DNA from: Daphnia pulex
Taxonomy: Eukaryota; Arthropoda; Branchiopoda; Diplostraca; Daphniidae
Reading direction: 5' to 3'
Length of the DNA stretch: 64,000 nucleotides
Assembly: GCF_021134715.1 (NCBI RefSeq)
Contig: NC_060023.1
Location: 124,001 to 188,000 of the forward strand
Every line of letters starts with the position of its first letter. Within the stretch, counting starts at the first letter, position 1. The position numbers and the translations under genes were made by a program. The notes below the pieces were generated by a model, which had not been told where the DNA came from, made no database searches, and saw nothing but the letters and a program-made list of their open reading frames with translations. Below, in pieces: positions 11,315 to 21,899 of the stretch.

Positions 11315-12088
11315 CCAGCATAGTATAATACCTAATGTCTCAGCTTTCATTTCCTTTGGTGCAGCTTCACATCAATATCGTTCCGATTTTGTGCAGTGGC
11401 CAGGCATTTGTCAACCGGGCCAAATATAGTAGATATCCGGTTGAGGTTATTCATTGCCAATAAAAATTTAGCCCGTTGTTGAGCATTTCATTTTTAATTA
11501 CAGCGAGTCGAGCCAAGCGGCAGGAACAGGTGCCAGGTGTCGTGTTGAGCTATCAACAACCAAAAGTTGTCGTGTGAATAGCAGCAGCTGTCCATTGGTC
11601 CGAGGTATAATCAATCCCCCAAACAAAAAATTGGTTCATCAAAAGTTGGGATGAGGTTGGGTCTTTCAAATGCGATGTGCCGGTGAAGGTAATCGACCCC
11701 TTGAATACGTTCAAACTCGTTTTTCATTCGGAAACTCGCTGCTGTCAACGGTGTAACCAGTTTTTAGACTTTGAGTCCAGTTTCCAACTGGAAAAATTTT
11801 TACGTAGTTTTCATTTCGGCTGCTAGGTGGTTCTGATTGGCAACTGTTGTTTAATTCTTTTTTTTAATTCAATTCAAACGAGTTGATGGTGGAACGAAAA
11901 ACCTTAAAACCGGTTGGCTGTGACAAAAGAGTTCGCTGCCCGCCGATGGACTCTTTTGCCCAGCACCAGCACCAGCTTCATTCCCTTTTGTGGCCGATAA
12001 CAAGAGGACGATGGTCAGAATTGATCTGCTGTTGCCTCTTCGTCCGAGTCGATTGACTTTCAATTTCAGGAGGATCGCCAGGATTAAA
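11315..12088. other. Intergenic between sulfotransferase and GT32 gene 2
   Basis: Contains the AATAAA at 11459-11464 and the 5' flank of the next gene. An in-frame ATG at 12011 could extend that protein by 26 aa. Nothing else was recognised. Confidence 0.5.
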
Positions 12089-13221
12089 ATGTTTCGTTTG
12101 GCTCATTGCATCCGGTTGTTTCTGTGCGCTGTCGTCATCATCTCCGTCGCTTCCGTCCTCTTCATCCATCACGGCAACTATTTAGACCAAGAAGAAATTG
12201 ACATCAAATTGAGTAAGTTGATGATTTCTTAATTCAATTGGCTGAAATATTTAATTAAAAATATAAAATTCAAGGTCAATTCGCTCCGGGACAAATTGGC
12301 GAATTATGCCGGGAGGACGGCGGAGGAGAAAAGCGGATCATTTTTATCGAAACTTCCGGCGAAAAATGTTTGAGACCCCGTCAAGCCTGCGCTGTCGAGT
12401 CGGCGGCCAGGACCAATCCGGACATGAGCATCTACCTGTACATGGCGACGGAACGGCCTCCGGGCAATCCGGAAGCCGATAAAGGTGAAGGATTACAGCG
12501 CGACTGCAAAACGATGGAGGTGCTGGAATCGCTGGCCAACGTCTACGTCATGCGGAGTGACTTGCCCAAACATTTGGTCGACACTCCGCTGGAGTCGCTC
12601 TACTTTGGCGGCAAATTAAAAGGCAGCGACTACGCCTTCCAGCACCTGAGCGACGCCCTGCGTGTGGCTCTGCTCTACAAACACGGAGGCATCTACCTGG
12701 ACCTGGACGTGGTGGTCCTGCGCTCTTTGCGCTGTTTGAGGAACACGGCCGGCCACACGTTCATCCTGGGCGAGTCATCGATCGAAAACGGATTCATGGC
12801 CTTTGATCGAGGCCACAAACTCCTGAAATTCTTTATGCGCTGGATGCAGCGGTCGTACAAGCCCAACGAGCGGTCCGTCATTGGTCCCAACGGGTTGAGC
12901 CGGGCCTTCCAGATGCTGTGCAACCATCCATCCAAAGTCATCAGCGATTCCGTCTACGATTTCAAGTGCCACGACGGGGTGGAAATTCGATTGCACAACA
13001 AGACGGCCTTCCATCCCATCACCTATTTCGAGCAGAATCGATTCTACGAGGAGAATTTCGACGAGGAGGAACTGGACACGTTCAGTCAGAGTTATTCGGT
13101 TCATGTGTACGGGTCGGGACACGGGGCCCATGTTCCCCAAACGAGTCTCTTTGCTTTCATGGCCAACCAGTTTTGCCCGTCGACCTATCAGTTTCACTTG
13201 CAGGGTCTCTACGTTTTCTAA
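12089..13221 (+). CDS. Alpha-1,4-glycosyltransferase, A4GALT-like paralogue 2 (GT32)
   Basis: Exons 12089..12212 and 12275..13221 give 356 aa. It has the same architecture as paralogue 1: anchor at about 8-25, then FIETSGEKCLRPRQACAVES, then YLDLDVVVLRSL with DLD at 184-186, ending with VHVYGSGHGAHVP and FCPSTY. The intron has a strong GTAAGT donor and CAAG acceptor in phase 1, at the same place as in the other three paralogues. It is clearly diverged from paralogues 1 and 3 in both stem and catalytic domain, with a shorter stem. ATG 12089 sits directly before the anchor; an earlier in-frame ATG at 12011 is possible. An AATAAA lies at 13276-13281. Family assignment is firm; donor and acceptor are unknown (galactose, GalNAc or GlcNAc are all known in GT32). 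Confidence 0.94.
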
Positions 13222-15124
13222 ATTTTTATGGATTTATCCCATTTCTAAATGTAAAGCATTCAAGTCTATTTTCTAAATAAATCGTGATGTTAATATTACT
13301 GCTTGTGTCTATAATTCTAATTCAGATTTGATGGAATAATCTAGGCAGTTGACAGAATAAAAATGAGGTTGACATTGACGTTTGGTGATTGCCAAAGGCT
13401 AAAAAACAGACCAGTTTGGCATTTCTAAGGGAATAATGTGGTGTAACAACAATTCGGTTGTCAATTGTTATTCAAGCACCAGATGGGTTGACATCATCCA
13501 GCGCCATTTATGAAATCGTAAGAGATTGGAATGCGCATCTGGCCCCGCTGGAAATTGTTCATCTCAAAGGCGTCGATAAAATCAAAAAAGAAAAGGCCCT
13601 AAACAAGACACAAGTGCAACAACCTCCCCCCAAAAAATAATTACACAACGACAGTTGAAGATGGGAAAAAGGAGTGACGTGGCTCGCGTGTTGCCTAATA
13701 ATTGCCCAGTCACACATGTAAATCGGTCGACTTGTAGTCTGATCTAAACAGCGCAATTCCTCATTCCTTGGCTGGTTCATTATAGGATTATTCGCTCCCC
13801 CCAACACCCTTGGAGCCAATGGACGGAAGCCAATGGAAATAATCAGATGATGAACCAACTCTGCAATTGGCTATTCCCATCATTTCCCATCAGCACGTTG
13901 TTTCTTTGGTCTATAACGATTTGAAAGTCAAATTCTAGATGAATCTATACGCATAATAATTGTATAGTTATCCGATGCCATGTCTAACTGTACCCAACGG
14001 CAATGAGAAGCCAACAAGTACTGCTGCATGTAATACGACATTAGACTGTATTACTGTGTACCTGTCGGCGTGAATGGGAGCGATGCTATCGCGTGACTTG
14101 CATAGCCAATTCCCGTTATCCTCTCATTGCTTATCCATGTTATATTGCTGCGGGGATATTGGAGGAGATGATGAGACAATCTGAAGAAGATAATTGCCAT
14201 GTGCAATGTACCTATTATTATAGATCACATGCACCACGAGATGAGGTGTGCATATACAAAACGGAGGCGTCACAATAAACGAAAGGTGCAATCATCAGAA
14301 AATGAGGAAACAAATGTAGTAGTACACGTGTGAAACCGGCGATAGTTTGTGATGGATCGATGCGCTGAATGTGTCGAGCCGTTACGCAATGGCCAACAGT
14401 TGTCAGCCCCTACGGCACGGGTGGGGTTAATTTCAAAATGTGTTAACAACAACATCGGCTGAAGCTGCTCTTTTCTCGCACGCATTAATCAAGTTATTTA
14501 TCATTGCGAAACAAGTTTAACCTCATCCACTTAACCTGCTGACGGACGGACAGCAGCAGGCGCCGGCCTTTTGCCATCATGTACATCCAAAATGGAAAAT
14601 GATTGACGCTCTTCGCTTTATGATTATTACAAGGACCGGTTAAGGATGACTCATTGCCGGCCGGGCAGTTACATATTCATTTCTTTATCCATGTTTTTTT
14701 GGTCAAAAATTCCAATTAAACATTAACCGAAGAAAAGAAACAGGATTATTACAGAGGACCGGTTTCTGATTCGACACGAATCCTTTTGATTTTTAAAAAT
14801 TTTTTCCCCATTTTTCCATTTTGATTAAAAGAATAAAAATGAATAGAAATCGTTTCCCATCAGCCCTCGTTGGAGAAAGTTGTCGTTTGTTGTCAAGGGC
14901 AACAGGTGTGTAATACAAAAAAGAAAATTAAAAACCAGTTTCTGATGGCTGATGGACCCGTGATGAAATCACAAAGCTAGTCTCTGTCTCTGTCTCGGCC
15001 GGTTTCTTGCCTTTTTTTCGTTTAGTTTTAGTTTAATCTTTTCTACCCGCACATCCAGGTGGATTGCATCTCCGTCCAGCAGCAACAGCCGCCGAGGTCG
15101 ACGCGTCAATAGGTGAACATCGTC
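13222..15124. other. Intergenic, about 1.9 kb
   Basis: Only short unsupported open frames are present. It holds the 3' end of GT32 gene 2 and the upstream region of gene 3. No RNA gene or transposon was recognised. Confidence 0.45.
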
Positions 15125-16399
15125 ATGTTGAGGCGAATCAGTTTCAAGCAAGCCATTGCAGCAGCGGCCGGCTCCTATTACTGCCGGACATTTCTTTGGC
15201 CAATCTCACAGTCTCAGCAGCAATGGCGTTCGCTTTTATCCAGCGTCAATTGTTACATCCGGCCCTTGTTCTTTTTCTTATTTTCCTTCTACTTCACTTT
15301 CAGCCTCACCGCATCACTCGTCGTCAACATTGCCACAAGTTTGACTCACTTTTCCATCTCTCGTTTAGATTCCAAATTCATCTCTTCATTTCTATTAGGC
15401 CAATATTCACCAATTGCTAGTGATCCAGCAATGGCTCCTGCATTCCGGATTGGAACAATTGGGGAACTTTGCGAATCAAATTCGCCGCTCACCGAAAAGA
15501 CCATCATCTTTATCGAAACTTCCGGCGGAAATTGCCTCCGTCCCCGCCAGGCCTGCGCCATCGAATCGGCCGCCAGGACCAATCCGGACATGAAGATCCG
15601 AGTCCACATGGCCACAAGACCCCCACCCGGATATCCGGAACTGGATGGCGGATACGGACTCGATGGAAATTGCCAGTCGATGGACGTTTTAAATCGACTG
15701 GACAACGTCCAAATCATCCGCGAAGATTTGACTCGACACTTTCTAGGAACTCCGCTAGAGGCGCTGCTGCGCGGCGGCAAATTTGAAAAGAGCAAATTCA
15801 GTTTTCAACACCTGAGCGACGTCGTGCGGATCGCCATGCTCCACAAATCGGGTGGCATCTACCTGGACCTGGACGTCGTCGTCCTGCGCTCCCTCGGCTG
15901 CCTGAGGAACACGGCCGGCGAAGTCCGTTCGCCCGAATACAAGGCCGGCATCGAGAACGGCGTCTTGATTTTCGACAAGGGACACGAATTGCTCAATCAA
16001 TACATGCGGCTGATGGAGCGGGAATACGATCCCCTGGGCAGGGAATCCATCGGTCCACTCGCATTCCTAAAAGCCGCCAGCGAATTTTGCGGATTCGGCG
16101 GATGTGAGGGCTGCGATTTCGGCCATCGGTTCGACTGCGGCGACAACTGGAACCTTACCGTCTTGTACACCGAGGCTTTTTACCCGATCCCGTTTCGAAA
16201 CAGGGAACGATTTTACGAGCCCAATTTCCCTTTGGTTGAGCTGGACAACTTCCAGACGAGTTACGTCGTTCACGTTTACGGAGCCGGGCACGGGGCCCAA
16301 GTGGCTCCGTCCAGCCTCTACGGTTTTCTGGCTCAACGTTTCTGTCCGGCCGTTTACTTGGCCAGTTATTCTACATCTCGTAATAAATTTGAATTTTAA
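15125..16399 (+). CDS. Alpha-1,4-glycosyltransferase, A4GALT-like paralogue 3 (GT32)
   Basis: It can be read as one 424-aa frame, or as two exons (15125..15338, 15399..16399) giving 404 aa. The 60-bp segment 15339-15398 starts GTTTGA, ends TATTAG, is a multiple of three and has no stop. It matches the proven intron position (phase 1) of the other paralogues. The anchor lies at about 47-68, followed by LVVNIAT, as in paralogue 1. DLD falls at 228-230 in the spliced form. The catalytic domain is almost identical to paralogue 1, differing mainly in a patch near the Cys-rich GCEGC segment. This implies a recent duplication or gene conversion, while paralogue 2 between them is much more distant. 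ATG 15125 is the first in the frame. Confidence 0.93.
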   Translation: MLRRISFKQAIAAAAGSYYCRTFLWPISQSQQQWRSLLSSVNCYIRPLFFFLFSFYFTFSLTASLVVNIATSLTHFSISRLDSKFISSFLLGQYSPIASDPAMAPAFRIGTIGELCESNSPLTEKTIIFIETSGGNCLRPRQACAIESAARTNPDMKIRVHMATRPPPGYPELDGGYGLDGNCQSMDVLNRLDNVQIIREDLTRHFLGTPLEALLRGGKFEKSKFSFQHLSDVVRIAMLHKSGGIYLDLDVVVLRSLGCLRNTAGEVRSPEYKAGIENGVLIFDKGHELLNQYMRLMEREYDPLGRESIGPLAFLKAASEFCGFGGCEGCDFGHRFDCGDNWNLTVLYTEAFYPIPFRNRERFYEPNFPLVELDNFQTSYVVHVYGAGHGAQVAPSSLYGFLAQRFCPAVYLASYSTSRNKFEF

Positions 16400-16671
16400 T
16401 GTACCGCAGAATTATTCAAACTTTCCATGTATTCCTTGTCATTGAAATTATTTTTCAAAAAATGCCTTTAAATTTCCCGCGATTTCTATCCTATTGAAAA
16501 TTCCAATATCCGCGCCACGCAATTTAGCCAAAGAGTAATCAAACACCACATGACTGGGGGGGAAATGTAGACATACGCTTATTACAACACACAATAAATG
16601 TCATTTTAGATCAATGCTGTAATCATTATTCTTCTTTTCCATTTTTTGAATAAATTGGGCGGGACGAAAAA

Positions 16672-17943
16672 TCAAAATCCCAGGGGGATGTTGGTCTCTT
16701 TGGTCAATTGCCAGACGGACGGGCAATACTGGCGGGCCAGTCGCGAGTAGAGCGAGTTGGGATGAACTTTGCGGCCCCAACTGGACAAGTAGACGTGAGT
16801 CAAATAGGCCCGTTCCATTTTCTGCAGGTCCAACCCGGGCCAGGTGGTCGCGTAGAAATGGCCCAGTTCGTAATGTCTCACTGGGAAAAATGAATCCGGA
16901 TGGAAGAGCGTCAAATTGGAATTGTCCAGGCATCGATGCAATCCCGATTTGAAAAGCGGATCATTAATGTGGCAAAAGAGTTTAAAGGCTTTGCCAAAGG
17001 CCGGCGGGCCCAGGCTGACCCGTTTGTTGGGGTCGTACGTCTGCATCAAATAGCGGATGAGAAAAGACAAGAACGGATGATTAGCATCCATCACCATGAT
17101 GCCATTCTCGATGTTGGGATGCTCTTCCAGGTAGGAGAATCCATTGCGGAGGCAATGGAGTGGCCGGAAGACGATATTGTCAAAGTCCAGGTAGTATCCG
17201 CCGTGTTGTTGCAACAACAACAGCCGAATGGCGTCGCTGATTTGGACCACCGACCAGTGACTCGAGTGGAAATTGCCGCTGGCTACCAACGGCCGGAAGA
17301 GACTGTCGGCCAGCACTTGCGTGAAATTCTGCCGGACCATTTGGACGTTTGAGGAAAAGTCCTGGGCCAGCAGCATGTCGTTGAAGGCGCAGGATCGGAC
17401 CCGACCGGGTCGTCGGAGTAGATCGTCCCATCCGGGCGGACCGATCCTGTGCGTGTTGAGATAAACTTTGACGTGCATGCCGGGATTGGCCCTGGCGGCC
17501 GATTCGACGCCGCAGGCTTGACGGGGAGTCAGACATTCACGTCCGGTACTTTCGATGAAATTAATTCGCTCCGTGTCCGCGCCTCCAGCGCCACCAGCGC
17601 CACCACCGGGTCGGAACGCTGACGGGCAAAGTGATTCGGGTCCAGGCACTTTGAATGGCCGACTGAGTGGCTCATTGGCAAACTGGACGGACCAATCGAC
17701 CGACATCGAATCCTCTAGCAGCGATTCCATTCCTGATGTAACATATAGAATTAATTAAATATAATTGATTTAAAAAGGGATTCTTATAATATGTATACCT
17801 CTTAAGACGGCCAGGAGGAAGCCCAGGCAGATTCCCAGGGCCAGTTGAATGCGCCATCGAGGCACGTACCTGTTGCGATAGTAAAACGGAAAGTGTTGTT
17901 GGATCCTGTTGCAGCTGATGGTGACACTTTTGCTCAACTTCAT
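16672..17943 (-). CDS. Alpha-1,4-glycosyltransferase, A4GALT-like paralogue 4 (GT32)
   Basis: Exons 17799-17943 and 16672-17732 give 401 aa on the opposite strand, tail to tail with paralogue 3. The anchor is at about 33-48 (exon 1). The stem carries a Gly/Ala-rich stretch (GGGAGGAGGA). The catalytic domain has FIESTGRECLTPRQACGVES, and the metal site reads YYLDFDNIVFRPL with DFD at 231-233 in place of DLD. C-terminal conserved segments are ENGIMVMD, LTHVYLSSWGRKVHP and YCPSVW. The GTATAC donor / CATCAG acceptor intron is again phase 1 at the homologous position. It is the most diverged of the four. ATG 17943 was chosen as the first in-frame ATG before the anchor. Confidence 0.93.
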
Positions 17944-20900
17944 TTCAATTTGGCGCAAGATGTCGGATCATCTGGACACTGATGGACTGGTGTTGTTGTG
18001 GTTGTTGTTGGTTCCACCACTGCTGGGCAGGAGCCAGAAAAACAAACGAGCGACGACGACAATTACAACCAGCAGTATCACAATGGGCTGGCCAACAAAC
18101 TCGGAACTGGACACGTAGTAGCACACAACAACTGCTGATGCTGGCCCTGGAATTGTTTTGGTGATGGACGCCAGAGGCAGAGTTGAATTACTCACGGTCG
18201 AGTTATTCGGGAGGTAGTTGATGATTGGACAGCACCGAGACTCTCGTTATACAGTCAGTCTCCGCCCCCCTTTAATTCTTTTTATCATTTTTCTGTCCGT
18301 CTAATATTGCCGTCGGCCATTGAATTGAATCAACATGCAAATGAAGTTGTTGTTGTTACATTCAGAGTCAAAACCGGCTGCTGAGCACTGTGTGCACTTG
18401 TCAATCGACTGCGGTGAATAAGACACATTTCAACATCTCCTAACGGTTGCTGTGTACATGCGATGCTTGACTTGTATAGCATAAATCCAAAATGATTCGA
18501 GGTCAGGAGCAACAGCAGCATATGATTGGGAAAATGTCATTTCCTTGATTTGATGTTATTATTGCGTCTTTCTGGATGAGAAAAACAAAAAGGCTCAACT
18601 TGATTTTAAAAACGGGCTTTGCATCTAAATTAGGCATTGATTAAAGGCTACTTAATCGATACAACTTTTTAGGCTAAAACAAGTCGACTGGTTGTGTGTT
18701 GGCATCAAGACTCGCCTATAGTCATCCCGTGGAAGAGTGTGACTGACAAAATATTGAATGTCGAAATCCTTTTTGGTTTGTCTGAATTAAAGTGAATCGA
18801 CTATATAGAAGGAAACCAGTTTGATTGTTTTATAATAGAATTTCTCCCCCAAAAAGTGTCTGTATTAGGAAGACTTTGGCTCGTCCTGGGAGGTAGCAGC
18901 AGCTTGCCCAACAGCACAACATTTTTATTAAGGACAGTTTAATACATAATACAGGCGGGCGCGGACATCGACTGATGCTGTCCGTCCAATAACTCGCTTC
19001 CGCTCCTTGATTTCTTTTTTGATTCTTGTCGCCGAAATCGCCAATTGAGCGACACATGTAACACGTGTCGTTTGTCACCGCAGACGAATTCTTTGTGCCG
19101 TCTCTCACGCCAATCATTCCCGATTGGCGGGAAAAACAAATCCGAAATCATTTGGAAAAATGGGTTTTATAGAAGTCATTTGATGTTAGTAGGCCATCAG
19201 CTATTAGAAATGCAAGGAATATTGGGTTATTGCATCTGTATATCTAATATCGTGTGTGACAACGGTGCATTTCCCGCAATTGGCGTTGGTTTAATCTTGT
19301 AGCATGTATCATAGACAATATATAAGGCAATCGACGAGCTTGAACTGTCGAAATCCAGTCAATTCTCCATTCTGGCAATATCACAAGGTCTGTCCGTTCA
19401 CCCGTGAAATAAACCGAAACAAACCAAAAAGAATTATTGATCCAGTTACTCCAATCCGTGAATCCGTGATGATGGGACGCGATAGCAATAACCAGCCCGG
19501 GACCAGTCTAATACTAAATTGGGAAATGGGTTGTCCAGCAACGTCTTTTTGGCTTATGCTGGACGACGCATTGAAAATCTAGAGACGACGTATGATGATG
19601 ACGATGCTCAATGTTTCATTTGAATCATCCCGCGGCAGTACGAGTTGCTGTGGCTTACGTGACGGCAGACAGGTTCTGCGTAATTCTGATGTCGTTGTTG
19701 TTGCACACCACCAATTTCTTATTTGAATATTTTATGTTGGGCTTTCGCCATCATAGTAATGCAGTGCAACAAGAAGAAGAAGAAGATCAAGCAACGGTCT
19801 TTTTATTGTCCGACTTTTGATAGCATCAGCTATTGCTATATACTCGCCCGTCCGTAGTATATCAAAGCCCATCAAATTCCACTTTTGGTCATGTGATATA
19901 ATTTAGTTTCTGCTGCTGCTGAATTCTCTGGCTGACATGCCCATTGGGAAATGGCAGCAACAGTTGTTGCTGCCGTGTCACATTTTTCGGGTGAATCCTC
20001 TTGCTTGTGTGCCACATCGACGACGACCAACTGCCTGCTGGAATTTGGCCGGGGTTCTATACAGTCTTGTCAAAATGCCGAATGGAATAAGATATAAAAA
20101 CCTGATGCTTATTGCCAAATTTTTTTTTTCTTTTTGATGATTTGTGACAGTCGTGGAATGTTCTCATCAAGAGTTAGAGTTAAATAGGAATCGCCATTTC
20201 TTAAAATCATCAAAATCAGAAGAAAAAAGGATATTCTAAAAATCCAAAAAGTCTGAAATAATAACCTTTGGGTTATTATTGATGAGATCAAACCGATGAA
20301 TCTGCCAGCCGCATAGCAGGGAATTTCCCCCCTTGTTCATCAGCAATCATCTGGAATGAATAGCTATAATAAGGAACACGATTGCTGTTGCACTTGACCC
20401 GTTATTATCATCATTTCCTGATTGACTAATGATGAAAAGTAAATATTATTGGCCGGGAGCAGTATTACATATGTATCGATGACCGTTATTCGCCGGTTGT
20501 GTGTGCGCGCCTGCAATCATCCCGCGTTACCCGTTCAATGTACACAGACGTGATGCCGATCGCTGGCGTTTGCTGTTGAAAATGTGGGAGGCGTTGAACT
20601 TGTTTTTTTCACCGATGAGAGTCGCCCCAACTGGTAACCAGTCATGGCCAAGTCATGGCCGAGCAGCAATTGGGGGGAGGGCATATCATCCGCCTGCCTG
20701 ATGCATTGTTGCTGGTCAAGATAGAGACGGACGGATGGCCATTTTCCAATGAATGTTGGGTTGGTGGTGGTGGGCGGAAAGAAAACAACCCACAAAAATT
20801 TGTTGCGCCCGCGAGTTGATGGAACCGCGGCTATAAAAGCTGCCGGCCCAAACGGGATCGCCATACCTCCATTCCATGTCGACCAGCAGCAGTGCTCATC

Positions 20901-21057
20901 TACGTCTAATTCAAAAAATAGAATAAAGATTTTGAGGGGATTTCGTCAATTTTTTTTTGAAAATTCAAACTGTGCATTCAAATCATCTGAATTGGAATTT
21001 CCTACTAGTCCCGCGGTCAATCAGAACAAAAGACAATTGGTCATCGCGGGCGAAGTG
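17944..21057. other. Intergenic, about 3.1 kb
   Basis: Short non-conserved open frames only. A simple hairpin (AATAATAACC / GGTTATTATT, 4-nt loop) lies at about 20255-20278, and an (AAG)n run near 19771. The right end is the 5' flank of the next gene. Confidence 0.4.
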
Positions 21058-21899
21058 ATGGGGATGACGGGCGCTTATTGGATTGTCGTCGTCATCAGCA
21101 TCCTGGCCGTCGCCAATGGCCAGCGCACCACGGTAATAACATCATAACTCTATATAATGGCTGTAATATAATTTGAAAGGAAATATTCAATTGCAATTGG
21201 GTGCGGAATTATCCAGGTGACGAGGACGACGACGGTGACGGTGACCAAAACTTCAACGTCTTACATTTCGACTTATGCAATTTGCGCCACGGTGACGACC
21301 ACCGTCTCGGCCGTCGTCACCAATTGCAGACGACGGCGTCAGTACTGGATCGACGTCCCAGTTTACATCGCCCTGGACGAGGAAATCGACGACCAGCTCA
21401 CCCAATTCTTCAACATCAATCCTTCCAACACTTATCCGTAATATAATTCATCATTCATCTTTCATATTCCATTTTAATTGCAATTCAATTCAATTCAATT
21501 TTCAACAGGGTGGAACCGACAGCCAGTCCAGGAATTGGTTTCAAGATCGACGATGACGATTTCCAGCAGCCGGGCGACGAATTTTCCAGGTTCGTCAATC
21601 CTGGCGCTGGAGTTTCTTCCGGCCATCGCCTCCAGGGCTCGTTAGTTCCGCCGTTCGGCGTGACTGACGACGATTTAGAGGAAAGAAAACCGGAACCGTT
21701 GGGATTCGCCGTGATCGGCAACGCCATTAACAACGCACTGATCGCCCTGGGACTGGCCAATCCGACGACATTCGTCACCGACACGTCGACCACCTGGAAA
21801 TCGACGACGATGAAAACGACGACGGCCACCAAAACCATTTTCCTTTCCGGCTGCCGGCCCAGTCCGTTCCCCTTTTCGACCTGCCGGCCCATACGATAG
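21058..21899 (+). CDS. Secreted Thr-rich protein, unknown function
   Basis: Three exons (21058..21132, 21217..21437, 21509..21899) join in frame into 228 aa. A signal peptide (about 1-22, cut near VANGQ) is followed by Thr/Val-rich strings (TRTTTVTVTKTSTSY, then TTTVSAVVTNC), a short basic patch CRRRRQYW, an acidic central part (IDDDDFQQPGDE) and a second Thr-rich stretch near the C-terminus (STTMKTTTATKTIF), ending GCRPSPFPFSTCRPIR. Its four Cys residues suggest disulfides, and the Thr clusters are candidate O-glycosylation sites. All splice sites are GT-AG, and intron 2 ends in a (CAATT)n tract. I do not recognise a family; extracellular location is inferred from the signal peptide. Confidence 0.75.
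21479..21500. repeat. (CAATT)n microsatellite in intron 2
   Basis: Four to five tandem CAATT units just upstream of the acceptor at 21507-21508. Confidence 0.8.

Noticed and set aside
12011..12088. Upstream ATG for GT32 gene 2
   Set aside because: Would add 26 residues before the membrane anchor, and a TTTCAG acceptor-like site lies within; ATG 12089 better fits the family, though the upstream one is not excluded.
13458..13640. 60-aa frame
   Set aside because: No ATG start, short, Lys/Gln/Pro tail from simple sequence.
15339..15398. Treating GT32 gene 3 as intronless only
   Set aside because: The position and phase match the intron of three paralogues, so splicing is more likely; both forms are reported in the entry.
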